A stretch of 64,000 nucleotides of DNA, from assembly GCF_001550065.1 (NCBI RefSeq), contig NZ_LRUB01000032.1, positions 69,501 through 133,500 of the forward strand, written 5' to 3'. Position numbers and translations under genes: made by a program. The DNA comes from Kordiimonas lipolytica. Its GTDB lineage: Bacteria; Pseudomonadota; Alphaproteobacteria; Sphingomonadales; Kordiimonadaceae. Shown piece after piece: positions 44,040 through 54,014 of this stretch (the first letter of the stretch is position 1; each line of letters opens with the position of its first letter). The notes beneath the pieces were generated by a model. It saw only the letters and a program-made list of their open reading frames with translations. It was not told the DNA's origin and searched no databases.

Positions 44040-45677
44040 TCAGTTGGCCATATTCTGCTCGATCTGGGCACAGGGTTCACACGGTTGGCCATACTGCTCA
44101 TAAATGCCCTTCAGGATTTCAATATGCTTGCGCGCCTCATCAACAAAACCCGCGCGGGCGGCGAAGTCAGTGCGTAAGACCTCCGCCTCAAGCAGGTCAG
44201 GGGTCGCCATGCTTGGCCATGTATCCGGCAGACCTTCGAAATATTTGTTCATCAAGTCGTAGGCGTCGGAAAATCTGGCCTGATTTGCCGCAATCAATGC
44301 CCGCATCCGTTGGGAAGACCGCCTGATTCCAGTACGCCCCTCCTCTTTCGCGAGTGGCAGCACGGCGGCAAAATCCTTATCAGCCTCGCGCAAATTCTGC
44401 TTCCTGAGGTGGATATCCGCTCGCGCCATGAGAAGGCGCGCCTTTGTACCGGGGCCTTTCACCCTGTACACGCGGCTGTCCAGCAGACTTTTGGCCGCAT
44501 CAATAGCCGCTTCGCCACTCTGGACAAGCCATCCAACAGAGGACAACAGGAAGCGCGTGGCGATTTCTTCATTCGTGTTCCTTCCCACACTAAGGAAAAA
44601 GGAATAACTGGGCTCCAACGGTGATCCTTTGGCCAGAGCCTTTTCAAGGAAGGACCGGTAGCTGCTTTCAACATCCTGGATATGCGCAGACAGGTCGCTG
44701 AAGTCGCCCTGCCGGATAATATGAAACAGAAACCGGTGCATCATGCTGCTATCGTTTTGCACACCTTGAAACCAGAGGTCCCCACGGTCCAGATCCGTGT
44801 AGGTGGGAAGGTCGACGGGCAGCCGCATCAGCTTCAGCAGGCTTTGGTATGATGCGTCCGGGTCTTTGTCGCGCTCATACAGCAAGGACTGTAAGCGGTA
44901 GGCTCGCGCCTTGTCGATCGACGGCAGGTTGGTTGATGACAGACAGTCGTCAATTTTCGTCAACTCGTCACCGGCATTGAACTCATAGGCATCGAGCACA
45001 GCGCAACTGGGGCGCCAGGACTGTTCGCGCATGATGCGCAGCGCCTGCTCCGCAGCGGTTCCCTTGCGCAAGCTCTCGTCCAGAAGCGCGCTTTGTTGGA
45101 AGTCTGCAAGCGCGGCCTTTTTGTTGCCCAGCCTTTCATGCGCCATCGCCCGGCGCGCATACAACAGTTCCTGCAGATACCCCAACCTGCTGCCGAAATG
45201 AGACAGCATATAGGAGGCTTCGCGGATGTAGCTCCGATGGTCTTTCGATTCCCAAATTGCACCGACCAGATCATCGCGAAACTTAATTTCGCTATCGACT
45301 GTCCAGTTGGCGGCCGAAACAGCTCGACGATAAAGCTGGATGGCTTCCTGGAAATTGTCTTCGGCCAAGCTGAGGTGCCCCAGCCTGGAGAGAGCCTTGC
45401 CTTTGTTCACATCATTCGACGTAACAGCAACGCAGGCGTTCAGTTGCCGACGCTTTTCCCGGATCACCACAGGCTCGACAACATCATCGACACCGCGCTT
45501 CCAGTGGCTATGATCATCAAAATACTTGTAGGCATTTTCACAGACAACCTGGGCAGCCGCAGGCATGGAGATCAACCCGCTGGCTATGCCCACAGCGGCG
45601 ATCCCGATCTTCAGCCTGACGGCCTTCTGACTTTTTTTGCAAAACTCGGAACGCAGCTTGCTCAACCGCTGCCTCAT
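44040..45677 (-). CDS. Exported TPR-like helical-repeat protein
   Basis: A 545-residue protein. The basic N-terminal region leads to a hydrophobic signal (IGIAAVGIASGLISMPAAAQ), so it is probably periplasmic. Tetratricopeptide-like repeats are visible, for example GKALSRLGHLSLAEDNFQEA and RRAMAHERLGNKKAALADFQ, with more degenerate helices to the end. It heads the four-gene operon and may be its scaffold. Pathway unknown. Confidence 0.65.
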   Translation of the reverse strand: MRQRLSKLRSEFCKKSQKAVRLKIGIAAVGIASGLISMPAAAQVVCENAYKYFDDHSHWKRGVDDVVEPVVIREKRRQLNACVAVTSNDVNKGKALSRLGHLSLAEDNFQEAIQLYRRAVSAANWTVDSEIKFRDDLVGAIWESKDHRSYIREASYMLSHFGSRLGYLQELLYARRAMAHERLGNKKAALADFQQSALLDESLRKGTAAEQALRIMREQSWRPSCAVLDAYEFNAGDELTKIDDCLSSTNLPSIDKARAYRLQSLLYERDKDPDASYQSLLKLMRLPVDLPTYTDLDRGDLWFQGVQNDSSMMHRFLFHIIRQGDFSDLSAHIQDVESSYRSFLEKALAKGSPLEPSYSFFLSVGRNTNEEIATRFLLSSVGWLVQSGEAAIDAAKSLLDSRVYRVKGPGTKARLLMARADIHLRKQNLREADKDFAAVLPLAKEEGRTGIRRSSQRMRALIAANQARFSDAYDLMNKYFEGLPDTWPSMATPDLLEAEVLRTDFAARAGFVDEARKHIEILKGIYEQYGQPCEPCAQIEQNMAN

Positions 45678-45811
45678 AAACCCTCCGACATCCGACCCCA
45701 GTTGGGGATTTTAGGCAAGCATCCGTAAAATTGCAAATATGCCCCTTTCGCCTGACTTTTCATTTGACCTACATATTTTCCGCCTATGTATTAGCTTCAT
45801 CAAAGCGAGTT

Positions 45812-46609
45812 ATGGCGGACGAGGCACCGATGACATTCAGGCAAGCCGGTAATATATTAGCCACTACGGTGCCCTTCTGCGCCGCGCTGCTCATCGGCCT
45901 GTTTGTCTCAGCCATGGGCCAGGAAGCCCATGCCCACGACCCGGGCTTTGACCAGGCACCGGCCTATTTTGATCTCTATACGGCCAGCATACCGCCCTAC
46001 ACAGCACCCGCCCCAGGCGGCCGGATAAAGGGCACGCTGGTGCCTGTGGTTTATGAGTTTCTGGAAGAACGCGACATCCGCTTTCGGGCGTCGATGCTGC
46101 CGTGGTCGGCCGCCTACCGCCGCGCGGAAACCAACCCCCATGCCCTGATTTTCCCGCTCGACCGCACGGCCGTCCGTGAGGACAAGTTTCACTGGATACT
46201 GCCGCTTGAAACCACCCATTATTATCTCTATGGCCTGCGGGGACGCGCAAAGCCTGATACCAGCCTTGAAGACATCGTGCGCGCTGGCGACAAGGTCAGC
46301 TGCACCCGCAACTCAATCCAGTGCGAACTACTGCTGAAGAACGGCCTGCCGGACGCCAATATTCTGCGGATTGAAGGTGCGTCGATCCCTGAGCGGCGGA
46401 ACCTCATCATCAGGCAACGCAATTTATATTCCGTGTTTGACCCTGTTGTTTACGAGAGGCTGACCACCCAAAATGGCATAGACGGCAGCCGCCTGATCAA
46501 GCTGATGAAGGTGGGGGACATGACGTCCTATCTGGCGGCGAACAAAGAGTTTCCCGCCGCCGCCCTAAACAGCCTGCAGACCAACCCGCACCAGCCTGCA
46601 GACAATTGA
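45812..46609 (+). CDS. Periplasmic solute-binding-like protein (family 3 fold)
   Basis: A 265-residue protein; the ATG at 45812 is used, and 45830 (GAGG upstream) is an equally good start. Signal peptide FCAALLIGLFVSAMGQEAHA. The body (DLYTASIPPYTAP, GTLVPVVYEFLEERDIRFRA, AYRRAETNPHALIFPL, LKNGLPDANILRIEGAS) follows the pattern of amino-acid-type SBP_bac_3 proteins. No ABC transporter genes flank it, so it may act as an orphan receptor. Confidence 0.65.
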   Translation: MADEAPMTFRQAGNILATTVPFCAALLIGLFVSAMGQEAHAHDPGFDQAPAYFDLYTASIPPYTAPAPGGRIKGTLVPVVYEFLEERDIRFRASMLPWSAAYRRAETNPHALIFPLDRTAVREDKFHWILPLETTHYYLYGLRGRAKPDTSLEDIVRAGDKVSCTRNSIQCELLLKNGLPDANILRIEGASIPERRNLIIRQRNLYSVFDPVVYERLTTQNGIDGSRLIKLMKVGDMTSYLAANKEFPAAALNSLQTNPHQPADN

Positions 46610-46751
46610 CCCACTAGTTCCCCCGGATCATCCGGGGCATTTTCCATCCAACACCATCCATGCGATCATGAAGTGGGCCGGAAAATGACCCCGGAATTGG
46701 GCCCGGAAAAAGGATTGAAGTATCCCAGAAGGTGCCTAAAGTTGTGGCTGA

Positions 46752-47003
46752 CCGTCGGAAGCAGGCATCACATATGGCAAAAATCACCGGTCGGCGCTCT
46801 ACCGAATTTTCCCGTTCCTGCCCGCGACCTTCTTTCTGTTGCGGCAGAAGGACGTGCTCTGGAGCCTCATGCTGTTCAGGAAGCTGCTGAAGCAGAATTT
46901 CGTCATGCATTACAGGCAGGTGCGCTTCATTCATTGGCGTTACGGCTCGGTGGTGGAACCAGTGTATCACTTCCTCGCCACACGCCTTCTCTGGCAGCTC
47001 TAG
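46752..47003 (+). pseudogene. Decayed 3' end of an unknown gene
   Basis: Between the SBP-like gene and the flippase (487 bases with no intact gene) one frame is open from a TGA at 46749-46751 to TAG at 47001-47003, 83 codons. It has no plausible start until mid-frame but reads like real protein: ALYRIFPFLPATFFLLRQK, FVMHYRQVRFIHWRYGSVVE, ending FLATRLLWQL, with strong G/C at third positions. I infer a truncated gene whose 5' part has been lost. Family not recognised. The rest of the gap shows nothing. Confidence 0.45.
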
Positions 47004-47096
47004 GGCCACAGACGCAATTATGCTGGACGCTCAAGCTGCACCCAGATAACCTGTTGATTACATGAATTTTTTGGCTCTCACAGGGGATGAGGCACC

Positions 47097-48533
47097 ATGG
47101 GGCTTGGGCGTTCCCTTTATTTTTCCGGTCTGTCATCGGTTCTGAAGCTCGGCATCCAGTTCGGATTGTCGATTTTCGTTGCCCGCATGCTGACGCCCAC
47201 AGAGCTTGGCAGCTTCGGCGTGGCGCTGGCCGCCGCCGCCTTCGTACGCGCCTTTGAAAGCGCGGGCGTGGAAAATTTCGTCGCCAGCTATAAGGGGCTC
47301 GACAAGCCCATGATGCGGTCTGTCTTTACGGTCAACATGCTGCTGAATTTGCTGCTGGCGCTGATCCTTTTCCTGATTTCGGCGCCACTTGGCGCCTTTT
47401 TCGGTGCCGACGTTATTACAGACATCACCCGGATGACGGCCCTTGCCACAGCGCTCAACACCCATGTTCCCATCATGCGCGGCCTGATGCGGCGGGACAT
47501 GCGGTTCCGGGGGTTCCTTGCGATCGACAGCGGCCTGATGATCATCTCCGCCATCACCACCATTGTCGCCGTTCTTTATGGCTATGGGGCGCTCGCACTG
47601 GCCATGGCGATCGTGGCCGAAAAGGTCGTCTCCATCATGGTGGGGGTCGCGCTGTTCCGGCGGGACATACCCATTTTACCCCGTCTTGACGGAGCAAAAA
47701 CCATCATCCGCTACGGTTTGACACTCTCCACCGCGACGGTGATCGGCATGATCGGAAACCACGCCAATAATTTCATCCTGGGCAAATTGCTGGGCCTTGC
47801 GCCTGCCGCACAATTCGACCGAGGCTACATCCTGCCACGGCTGATCTCTCAGGTGGCACAGATGAGCTTCCACAATGTGCTGGTGCCGGAAGTTGCCCGA
47901 CAAAACAAGGCGGGCAAGGCGTGCCAGCCGGTACTGAAGGAAGTGATACATGTTTATGCCATGATGCTATGGCCTGCGGGGCTTGTGCTCGCGATCGTCG
48001 CACCCGAGGTCGTGCTGACGCTGTTTGGTTACCAATGGTCACAGGCTGCGGCCATCGCGCCCTATCTGGTGATCTACAGCCTGCTTGCAAGCCCTGTATC
48101 ACTGGCTTGTTCCGCCATGGTGGCGCTCGGCTATGGGGCAGCGCTTATCCGCAACCAGTTGGCCGACAATGTCACCAAGGTTGTTGTGCTGATGTCCGCC
48201 TTTTACCTCGATCTGAAGACGGTGGCTGTACTGATGGCCGTTCCGGCGGTGGCTTATATCCTGACGGCTGGATATCAACTCAAAAAGCTCAACCTGATTT
48301 CCCCGGACGCTTTTGCGAGGGCGCTGGCAGGACCGATTGGGATCAGCATCATTTGCGCGCTGCCGGCAATAGGCTTCCGCCTCTATGCGGGGCCGGATTA
48401 TCTGTCTCTTGAGGCACTGATCCTGCTTGCCCTCGTCTCTGTTGCAACTTATGTCCTGAGCCTGAAACTTTGGCAGCCCATGATGGTTGTCAAGATAATG
48501 GAAACGCTTCGGGGCCAGAAACCGGCGGCATGA
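47097..48533 (+). CDS. Polysaccharide flippase, PST/Wzx-like (MOP superfamily)
   Basis: A 478-residue membrane protein with about twelve to fourteen helices. The N-terminus (SSVLKLGIQFGLSIFVARML then TPTELGSFGVALAAAAFVRA) is typical of PST-family lipid-linked oligosaccharide exporters. It probably flips a glycan across the inner membrane, possibly connected with the glycosyltransferase and sulfotransferase 20 kb away, but no wzy or other export genes lie beside it. ATG 47097 with GAGG upstream. Confidence 0.83.
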   Translation: MGLGRSLYFSGLSSVLKLGIQFGLSIFVARMLTPTELGSFGVALAAAAFVRAFESAGVENFVASYKGLDKPMMRSVFTVNMLLNLLLALILFLISAPLGAFFGADVITDITRMTALATALNTHVPIMRGLMRRDMRFRGFLAIDSGLMIISAITTIVAVLYGYGALALAMAIVAEKVVSIMVGVALFRRDIPILPRLDGAKTIIRYGLTLSTATVIGMIGNHANNFILGKLLGLAPAAQFDRGYILPRLISQVAQMSFHNVLVPEVARQNKAGKACQPVLKEVIHVYAMMLWPAGLVLAIVAPEVVLTLFGYQWSQAAAIAPYLVIYSLLASPVSLACSAMVALGYGAALIRNQLADNVTKVVVLMSAFYLDLKTVAVLMAVPAVAYILTAGYQLKKLNLISPDAFARALAGPIGISIICALPAIGFRLYAGPDYLSLEALILLALVSVATYVLSLKLWQPMMVVKIMETLRGQKPAA

Positions 48534-48600
48534 TGACAAACGCCACATACCAGATACAATACAACGTGTTTAACGACTTCAAGAGCAAGACAAACTGACC

Positions 48601-50310
48601 ATGCACGAAAACGCCATGCTCATCGAAATCCTCAGCCTGATGGCAGTCGCCGTGATCGCGGCCACCATTTTCAGTCGCTTGGGCCTTGGGGCCATCCTTG
48701 GCTATCTTGTCGGCGGCATGCTGATCGGCCCTTCTGGACTGGGCCTGATCACGAACCCGGCCCAGATCGCCCACATTGGCGAGTTTGGTGTGGTTTTCCT
48801 GTTGTTCCTCATTGGGATTGAGCTCAAGCCGGCACGCCTCTGGGTGATGCGGCGACAGGTTTTCGGCCTTGGCAGCGCGCAGCTTCTGATAACCGGTGTG
48901 GTTCTGTGGGGCGTGGTGCAGTATGGCCTGCAGCTGGACACCGCACAAAGCGCACTGGTCGGGTTTGGCCTGGCGCTTTCCAGCACCGCCTTCGGCATCC
49001 AGCTTCTGGCATCCAAGAACCAGCTTTCAAGCCAGTGGGGCCGCGCCGGGTTTTCCATCCTGCTCTTGCAGGATCTGGCTGTCGTGCCGCTTCTGGCGCT
49101 GGTACCAATTTTGGTAAAAGGGGATGCCACCATCGGGGCGTCGTTCGGGATCGCCCTTCTTGAAACAATGGCCATCCTCACGGGTGTGATCATGGCCGGT
49201 CGGTTGGCGATCAACCCGCTGTTTCGCTTGGTGGCTGCAGGGCGCACACCTGAAGTCTTTACAGGCTTTGCCCTGCTTCTGGTGCTGGGCTTTGGCTGGC
49301 TGATGGAAAGCATTGGCCTTTCGATGGCTATGGGGGCCTTTATCGCAGGGCTGTTGATGGCCGAATCGGAGTTCCGCCACCAGGTGGAAGTTGACATACA
49401 GCCCTTCCGCGGTTTGCTTCTGGGACTGTTTTTCATGTCTGTGGGCATGGGCATCAACATCAGCACGCTGGTGGACCAGACGGGGCTGATCCTTATCGGA
49501 CTTCTGGTCCTGTTGTCCATCAAGGCTGTAATCATCACAGGCCTTGTGCGCGTCATGAAACAGCCGCTGGGAGAGGCCATCAAGGTGGGGGCCCTTCTGG
49601 CGCAGTCCGGCGAATTTGGCTTCGTGCTCTTTACCTATGCCCAGCTTGAAGGCCTGCTTGAAGGGCCACTGGTTGAAATGCTATCTGCCGTGATTGCGCT
49701 TTCGATGGCCGCGACACCGCTTCTATTCCTGCTTGGTGAACGACTGGCGCGGCGTGTAGCCCGCGATACCGGCACGCCTCCATCCGTGGCACCTCAGGAA
49801 GACGACAAGAAACATATCGTCATCGCCGGGTTTGGCCGCGTGGGCGACACAATCGCCCGCATACTGTCTGACCTGGAACTGCCGTTCACAGCCGTGGACC
49901 TTAACCCCGAGCACGTAAAACGCGCGAGAGAGGCAGGCCATACAGCCATCTATGGCGACGCTGCCCGGCCTGAAATTCTGCGCGCTGTCGGTGCAGGTAA
50001 AGCTGCCATGCTGGTAATTACGGTGGATGACCCGAAGGCATCGGAGCGCATGATCGTATGCGCCAAGCGCGAATGCCCCACCCTGCCTATATTTGTCCGC
50101 ACCCATAACAACACAGCGGCCAAGGCACTGCGGAAGCTGGGCGCTATGCACGCGGTGCCGGAAACACTTGAAGCCAGCCTCAGCCTGGGGGCTGAAGTGG
50201 CCCGGGCCATGAACGCTGACGAAGCCGATATCCAGACAGTGGTTACTGCCCTCAGGTCAGATGATTACCGCGCCATCGCGCCAGAAGAGGAAACCCCAAG
50301 CAAGGCCTAG
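48601..50310 (+). CDS. CPA2 monovalent cation:proton antiporter with RCK (TrkA-N) domain, Kef-like
   Basis: A 569-residue protein. About twelve membrane segments fill residues 1-385 (IGEFGVVFLLFLIGIELKPA, FSILLLQDLAVVPLLALVPI); the QDLAVVP motif is usual for KefB/C-type CPA2 transporters. The C-terminal cytosolic RCK_N domain begins KKHIVIAGFGRVGDTIARIL with its Rossmann glycines and includes AIYGDAARPEILRAVGAG. It exchanges K+ or Na+ for H+. A related partial gene lies at 62506-64000. Its last four bases overlap slyX. Confidence 0.9.
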   Translation: MHENAMLIEILSLMAVAVIAATIFSRLGLGAILGYLVGGMLIGPSGLGLITNPAQIAHIGEFGVVFLLFLIGIELKPARLWVMRRQVFGLGSAQLLITGVVLWGVVQYGLQLDTAQSALVGFGLALSSTAFGIQLLASKNQLSSQWGRAGFSILLLQDLAVVPLLALVPILVKGDATIGASFGIALLETMAILTGVIMAGRLAINPLFRLVAAGRTPEVFTGFALLLVLGFGWLMESIGLSMAMGAFIAGLLMAESEFRHQVEVDIQPFRGLLLGLFFMSVGMGINISTLVDQTGLILIGLLVLLSIKAVIITGLVRVMKQPLGEAIKVGALLAQSGEFGFVLFTYAQLEGLLEGPLVEMLSAVIALSMAATPLLFLLGERLARRVARDTGTPPSVAPQEDDKKHIVIAGFGRVGDTIARILSDLELPFTAVDLNPEHVKRAREAGHTAIYGDAARPEILRAVGAGKAAMLVITVDDPKASERMIVCAKRECPTLPIFVRTHNNTAAKALRKLGAMHAVPETLEASLSLGAEVARAMNADEADIQTVVTALRSDDYRAIAPEEETPSKA

Positions 50311-50528
50311 TAATGCGGCGGCTTGATATTACCTGGGTCTGCCGGCCCCTGGGTATCTTCAAGGTCCGCGATCTGGCCCTGCAGCTGCGACAGCATCCGC
50401 TTTAGCCGGTCGATCTCCGCCCACTGGTCGGTCACTGTGCTGTTCAGCGTCTCGATCGTTTCCTGCTGGAACGCGAACTTGACCTCAAGATCATCAAGGC
50501 GGGTGCCCAGGTTGGCTTCATCAGCCAT
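50307..50528 (-). CDS. slyX: SlyX family protein
   Basis: A 73-residue coiled-coil protein: RLDDLEVKFAFQQETIETLN and IDRLKRMLSQLQGQIADLED give regular heptads, ending GNIKPPHY, typical of SlyX. Strong Shine-Dalgarno AGGAGG. Function unknown. It lies 26 bases after the fhs start region of the same strand, probably downstream in its transcript. Confidence 0.88.
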   Translation of the reverse strand: MADEANLGTRLDDLEVKFAFQQETIETLNSTVTDQWAEIDRLKRMLSQLQGQIADLEDTQGPADPGNIKPPHY

Positions 50529-50554
50529 GTTTAAGTCCTCCTAAATCGGCGGGC

Positions 50555-52264
50555 CTAGAAAAGCCCCGCAACACGGCCCTTGTCGTCCACATGGATGGCG
50601 TTGGCGGATGGCACTCGCGGCAGGCCCGGCATGGTCATGATGTCACCGCAGATCACCACTAGGAACTCTGCCCCCGCGCTCAGGCGTACTTCGCGGACTG
50701 GCACCACGTGCCCCGTGGGAGCGCCTTTATAGTCCGGATCGGTGGAAAAGCTATACTGCGTTTTCGCAATACAGACCGGGAAATGACCATAATCGGCCTC
50801 CAGGTCCCTGATCTGGCCTCGAACTTTCTTGTCGGCGATGATTTCGCTGGCGCCATAAAGGTCCGTCGCGATGGTCTGGATCTTGTTCCAGAGCGACGTG
50901 TTGTCACCGTAGAGCGGTTTGAAATCGCTCTCGCCGCTTTCTGCTGCTTCCACAACCTGGCGTGCGAGCTCTTCGGCACCCGCGCCGCCCTCAGCCCAGT
51001 GATCGCTTTCAACCGCCGTGACGCCAAGCGAGGCGCATTTTTTACGAACGAGTTCCATCTCCGCAGGGGTGTCTGCCGAGAAACGGTTGATGCCCACCAC
51101 CACCTTCACGCCAAAGCGCTTCAGGTTTCGGATGTGACGCTCAAGGTTCACGCAGCCCTTTTCCAGCGCATCCAGGTTTTCCGTTTTCAAGTCATCCTTC
51201 GCCACGCCGCCATGCATCTTGAGCGCGCGGATTGTGGCCACCAGCACTGCAGCATCGGGCTTGAGGCCACCCTTGCGGCACTTGATGTCGAAGAATTTCT
51301 CTGCCCCCAGGTCAGCGCCGAACCCGGCCTCGGTGACCACATAATCCGCCAGCTTCAGGGCTGTCTTGGTGGCGATAAGCGTGTTGCAGCCGTGGGCGAT
51401 GTTGGCGAACGGCCCGCCATGGACAAACGCCGGGTTGCCTTCAAGCGTCTGAACAAGATTGGGCTTCATGGCGTCCTTCAGAAGCGCCGTCATCGCACCC
51501 TGGGCATTGATCTCTCGCGCCAGAACCGGCTTGCGGTCGCGCGTGAAGCCAATGATCACATTGCCCAAACGCCGTTCCAGATCCTTGAGGTCCTTCGCCA
51601 GGCACAGGATCGCCATCACCTCTGATGCAACGGTGATATCAAACCCAGCCTCGCGCGGCGCGCCGTTTGCCACACCGCCTAGCGACGTTGTGATCTGCCT
51701 CAAAGACCGGTCGTTCATATCGAGCGCCCGACGCCAGGTGATGCGCCGGTTATCAAGCCCCGTTTCATCGTTCTGCCGCCAGTAGACATGGTTGTCGATC
51801 AGCGCGGCCAGGAGGTTGTTCGCAGCACCAATGGCGTGAAAGTCGCCGGTGAAATGAAGGTTGATATCCTCCATGGGCACCACCTGGGCGTAACCGCCGC
51901 CGGCCGCGCCTCCCTTCATTCCGAAGCAGGGACCAAGGCTGGGTTCGCGCAGGCACATCATGGCCTTCTTGCCGATACGGTTGAGCGCGTCACCAAGGCC
52001 CACGGTGGTGGTGGTCTTGCCCTCGCCCGCTGGCGTCGGCGTTACGGCCGTTACAAGAATGAGCTTGCCGTCAGGGTGGTTTTCAAGGCTGTCGATATAG
52101 TCAAGTGACAGCTTGGCCTTATAGTGGCCATAGGGTTCAAGGTCTGTGGCCTCAATCCCGAGTTTGTCTTTTGCCACGTCCATGATCGGCCGCATGCTGG
52201 CGGCCTGGGCGATTTCAATATCAGATTTTGGATGTGCGTGTTGGTCTGAAGGTTGGCTAGCCAC
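50555..52264 (-). CDS. fhs: Formate--tetrahydrofolate ligase
   Basis: A 569-residue enzyme making 10-formyl-THF from formate, THF and ATP. The P-loop [20 protein letters not shown], then [40 protein letters not shown] and [17 protein letters not shown] are the family landmarks. The start is GTG 52264 after AAGGA. A sigma70-like promoter is upstream (52321-52349). It supplies one-carbon units for purine and fMet synthesis or formate assimilation. Length is usual. Confidence 0.97.
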   Translation of the reverse strand: MASQPSDQHAHPKSDIEIAQAASMRPIMDVAKDKLGIEATDLEPYGHYKAKLSLDYIDSLENHPDGKLILVTAVTPTPAGEGKTTTTVGLGDALNRIGKKAMMCLREPSLGPCFGMKGGAAGGGYAQVVPMEDINLHFTGDFHAIGAANNLLAALIDNHVYWRQNDETGLDNRRITWRRALDMNDRSLRQITTSLGGVANGAPREAGFDITVASEVMAILCLAKDLKDLERRLGNVIIGFTRDRKPVLAREINAQGAMTALLKDAMKPNLVQTLEGNPAFVHGGPFANIAHGCNTLIATKTALKLADYVVTEAGFGADLGAEKFFDIKCRKGGLKPDAAVLVATIRALKMHGGVAKDDLKTENLDALEKGCVNLERHIRNLKRFGVKVVVGINRFSADTPAEMELVRKKCASLGVTAVESDHWAEGGAGAEELARQVVEAAESGESDFKPLYGDNTSLWNKIQTIATDLYGASEIIADKKVRGQIRDLEADYGHFPVCIAKTQYSFSTDPDYKGAPTGHVVPVREVRLSAGAEFLVVICGDIMTMPGLPRVPSANAIHVDDKGRVAGLF

Positions 52265-52320
52265 CTCAAATCCTTCCCGTTTTTTGGCACTCTTTGGCGC
52301 CCTGTTGTCCCTCTCAGGAA

Positions 52321-52349
52321 ACTATGGTGGCTGTGTGCAGGGCTGTCAA
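52321..52349 (-). promoter_or_regulatory. Sigma70-like promoter of fhs
   Basis: On the minus strand TTGACA (52344-52349) and CATAGT (52321-52326) are 17 bases apart, upstream of the fhs GTG. I looked for a ZTP or THF riboswitch and found none. Confidence 0.6.
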
Positions 52350-52426
52350 TTCAGGGGAGCATTTTCATTGGACAGACACAAGGCGCGCACCACATAGTGA
52401 CACAAATCAACCAGAGTGACTGACCC

Positions 52427-52966
52427 ATGACCCATAAATTCACGCACCGCGTGGCCACAAAAGACGATATCCCCGTGCTGACCAGCATCATGAATGCCTC
52501 CATTGGCAAGCTGCAGGACGGCTTCCTGACGCCAGAGCAGGTCCAGGCCTCCTATGAGCTGATGGGCATGGACACGCAGCTTATTGAAGACGGCACCTAT
52601 TATGCGATTGAGTGCGAGGGTGAGATAGTCGGCTGCGGCGGCTGGTCCCGGCGTGAAACGCTCTATGGCGCCAACCACACGAAGGGACGCAATCCGCGCC
52701 TTCTTGACCCGGAAACCGAAGCCGCCCGCATTCGCGCCATGTATACCCACCCCGGCTGGGCCCGCCAGGGCATTGGCCGCATGATTATGGAACTGTGTGA
52801 AGGCAAGGCTCGTGAAGAAGGCTTCAGGACCTGCCAGCTGATGGCCACCCTGTCTGGCGAGCCGCTCTATAAGGTTTGCGGATATTCGCCTGTCGTGTAT
52901 GAAGAGGTCCCGACGTCTCTGGGCGTCAATGTACCGCTTATAAAAATGGAAAAGTCACTGGTCTGA
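52427..52966 (+). CDS. GNAT family N-acetyltransferase
   Basis: A 179-residue acetyltransferase. Acetyl-CoA motif A is in AMYTHPGWARQGIGRMIMEL; the N-terminus (RVATKDDIPVLTSIMNASIG) and YYAIECEGEIVGCGGWSRRE are also typical. The substrate is unknown. Its stop overlaps the start of the pseudouridine synthase (TGATG). Confidence 0.88.
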   Translation: MTHKFTHRVATKDDIPVLTSIMNASIGKLQDGFLTPEQVQASYELMGMDTQLIEDGTYYAIECEGEIVGCGGWSRRETLYGANHTKGRNPRLLDPETEAARIRAMYTHPGWARQGIGRMIMELCEGKAREEGFRTCQLMATLSGEPLYKVCGYSPVVYEEVPTSLGVNVPLIKMEKSLV

Positions 52967-53625
52967 TGGTCTTGCTCCGTCCCTATAATCCTCCCCTTGA
53001 GCCCTGGCTCGATATCCTGTTCGAAGATGATGATATCCTGGTGCTGAACAAGCCCGCAGGGCTTTTGTCCGTGCCCGGGCGTACGGAGGAAAAGCAGGAC
53101 TGCCTGGCCACCAGGGCGCAGGCCCAGTTCACAGGCGCCCGCACCGTCCACCGGCTGGATATGGAAACCTCGGGCGTCATCATCATGGCGCGGCACATGG
53201 ATGCGCTGAGAAATCTGGGGCGCCAGTTCGAAGACCGGCTGACAGAAAAAACATACGAGGCCCGCGTCTATGGCCAGATGGGCGCCGATGAGGGCGAAGT
53301 GAACCTGCCGCTTGTGTTCGATTACCCAAACCGGCCGAAGCAGAAGGTCTGTTTCGAGACCGGCCGGAAGTCCCTGACCCGATACAAAGTGATCGAACGC
53401 GAAGAAAACGCCACCCGTGTGGCGCTCTATCCCGTCACCGGACGGTCGCACCAGCTTCGGGTTCATATGCTCAGCCTCGGCCATCCGATTCTGGGTGACA
53501 ATTTATATGCTGAAGGTGAGGCACTTGAGGCCGCACCGCGCCTGCAACTGCATGCAAAAACGCTAACACTCAGGCACCCTGAAACGGCAGAAATGCTCAC
53601 CTTTGAGGCGCCTGTTCCCTTCTAA
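52966..53625 (+). CDS. RluA-family pseudouridine synthase
   Basis: A 219-residue enzyme. HRLDMETSGVIIMAR carries the catalytic Asp of the RluA family and ILVLNKPAGLLSVPGR is motif I; RSHQLRVHMLSLGHPILGDN is the late conserved block. It isomerises uridines in rRNA or tRNA; the short form without an S4 domain resembles RluA itself (23S and tRNA), but the target is not certain. It overlaps the GNAT gene by one base. Confidence 0.88.
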   Translation: MVLLRPYNPPLEPWLDILFEDDDILVLNKPAGLLSVPGRTEEKQDCLATRAQAQFTGARTVHRLDMETSGVIIMARHMDALRNLGRQFEDRLTEKTYEARVYGQMGADEGEVNLPLVFDYPNRPKQKVCFETGRKSLTRYKVIEREENATRVALYPVTGRSHQLRVHMLSLGHPILGDNLYAEGEALEAAPRLQLHAKTLTLRHPETAEMLTFEAPVPF

Positions 53626-53627
53626 AA

Positions 53628-53780
53628 ATGCGACGCTCAAAAAAACGCTTGCAATCACAGTCAAAAAACATCATTTACGCCGCCAGACGTAAAAAGCGCA
53701 CGTGCCACGACTCCCGGGCAACAAGCCATCAGGCTTCCGGCAGCCATGTACGGGTAACGACGCAAATCGTCCTTTGTTGA
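53628..53780 (+). CDS. Possible leader ORF 1, Arg/Lys-rich
   Basis: An open frame of 50 codons from ATG 53628, three bases after the pseudouridine synthase stop. It begins MRRSKKRLQSQSK and contains AARRKKRT, so it is strongly basic early on. It is at the start of the long region before the ornithine decarboxylase and may be a regulatory leader peptide, or may be noncoding. No Shine-Dalgarno is clear. Confidence 0.3.
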   Translation: MRRSKKRLQSQSKNIIYAARRKKRTCHDSRATSHQASGSHVRVTTQIVLC

Positions 53781-53827
53781 TTGGGGCCGGCCACTACCGG
53801 TCAAAGTTGATCGAGGGGTTTGCCGGA

Positions 53828-53971
53828 ATGATCCGTACCGCACGCAAAGAGGCGCTGCAGCAACTGTCTGCATCCCATGAATTCGAAGCCAACCGGCTGT
53901 TTATGTCGGCCGACATGTACGACTATTTTTCAGTCGTGCTGAAACTTTTCCATATTTCCGCGCATCGCTAA
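53828..53971 (+). CDS. Possible leader ORF 2 upstream of ornithine decarboxylase
   Basis: A 47-residue frame from ATG 53828, beginning MIRTARKEALQQLSASHEF and ending SVVLKLFHISAHR, 110 bases before the decarboxylase start. GGGG is nearby but spacing is weak. Its position before a terminator-like hairpin and a polyamine gene suits a leader peptide controlling expression. A longer frame from 53702 is possible. Confidence 0.4.
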   Translation: MIRTARKEALQQLSASHEFEANRLFMSADMYDYFSVVLKLFHISAHR

Positions 53972-54014
53972 CGGATGCGCCAAACGCCGGCAATGCGCTG
54001 GCGGCCCTGTCTAA

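Noticed and set aside
46673..47065. 130-codon plus-strand frame in the gap before the flippase
   Set aside because: Its translation lacks protein-like character; another frame (46752-47003) reads far better as coding remnant.
52265..52426. ZTP or tetrahydrofolate riboswitch before fhs
   Set aside because: None of the conserved core sequences were found; a plain sigma70-like promoter is present.
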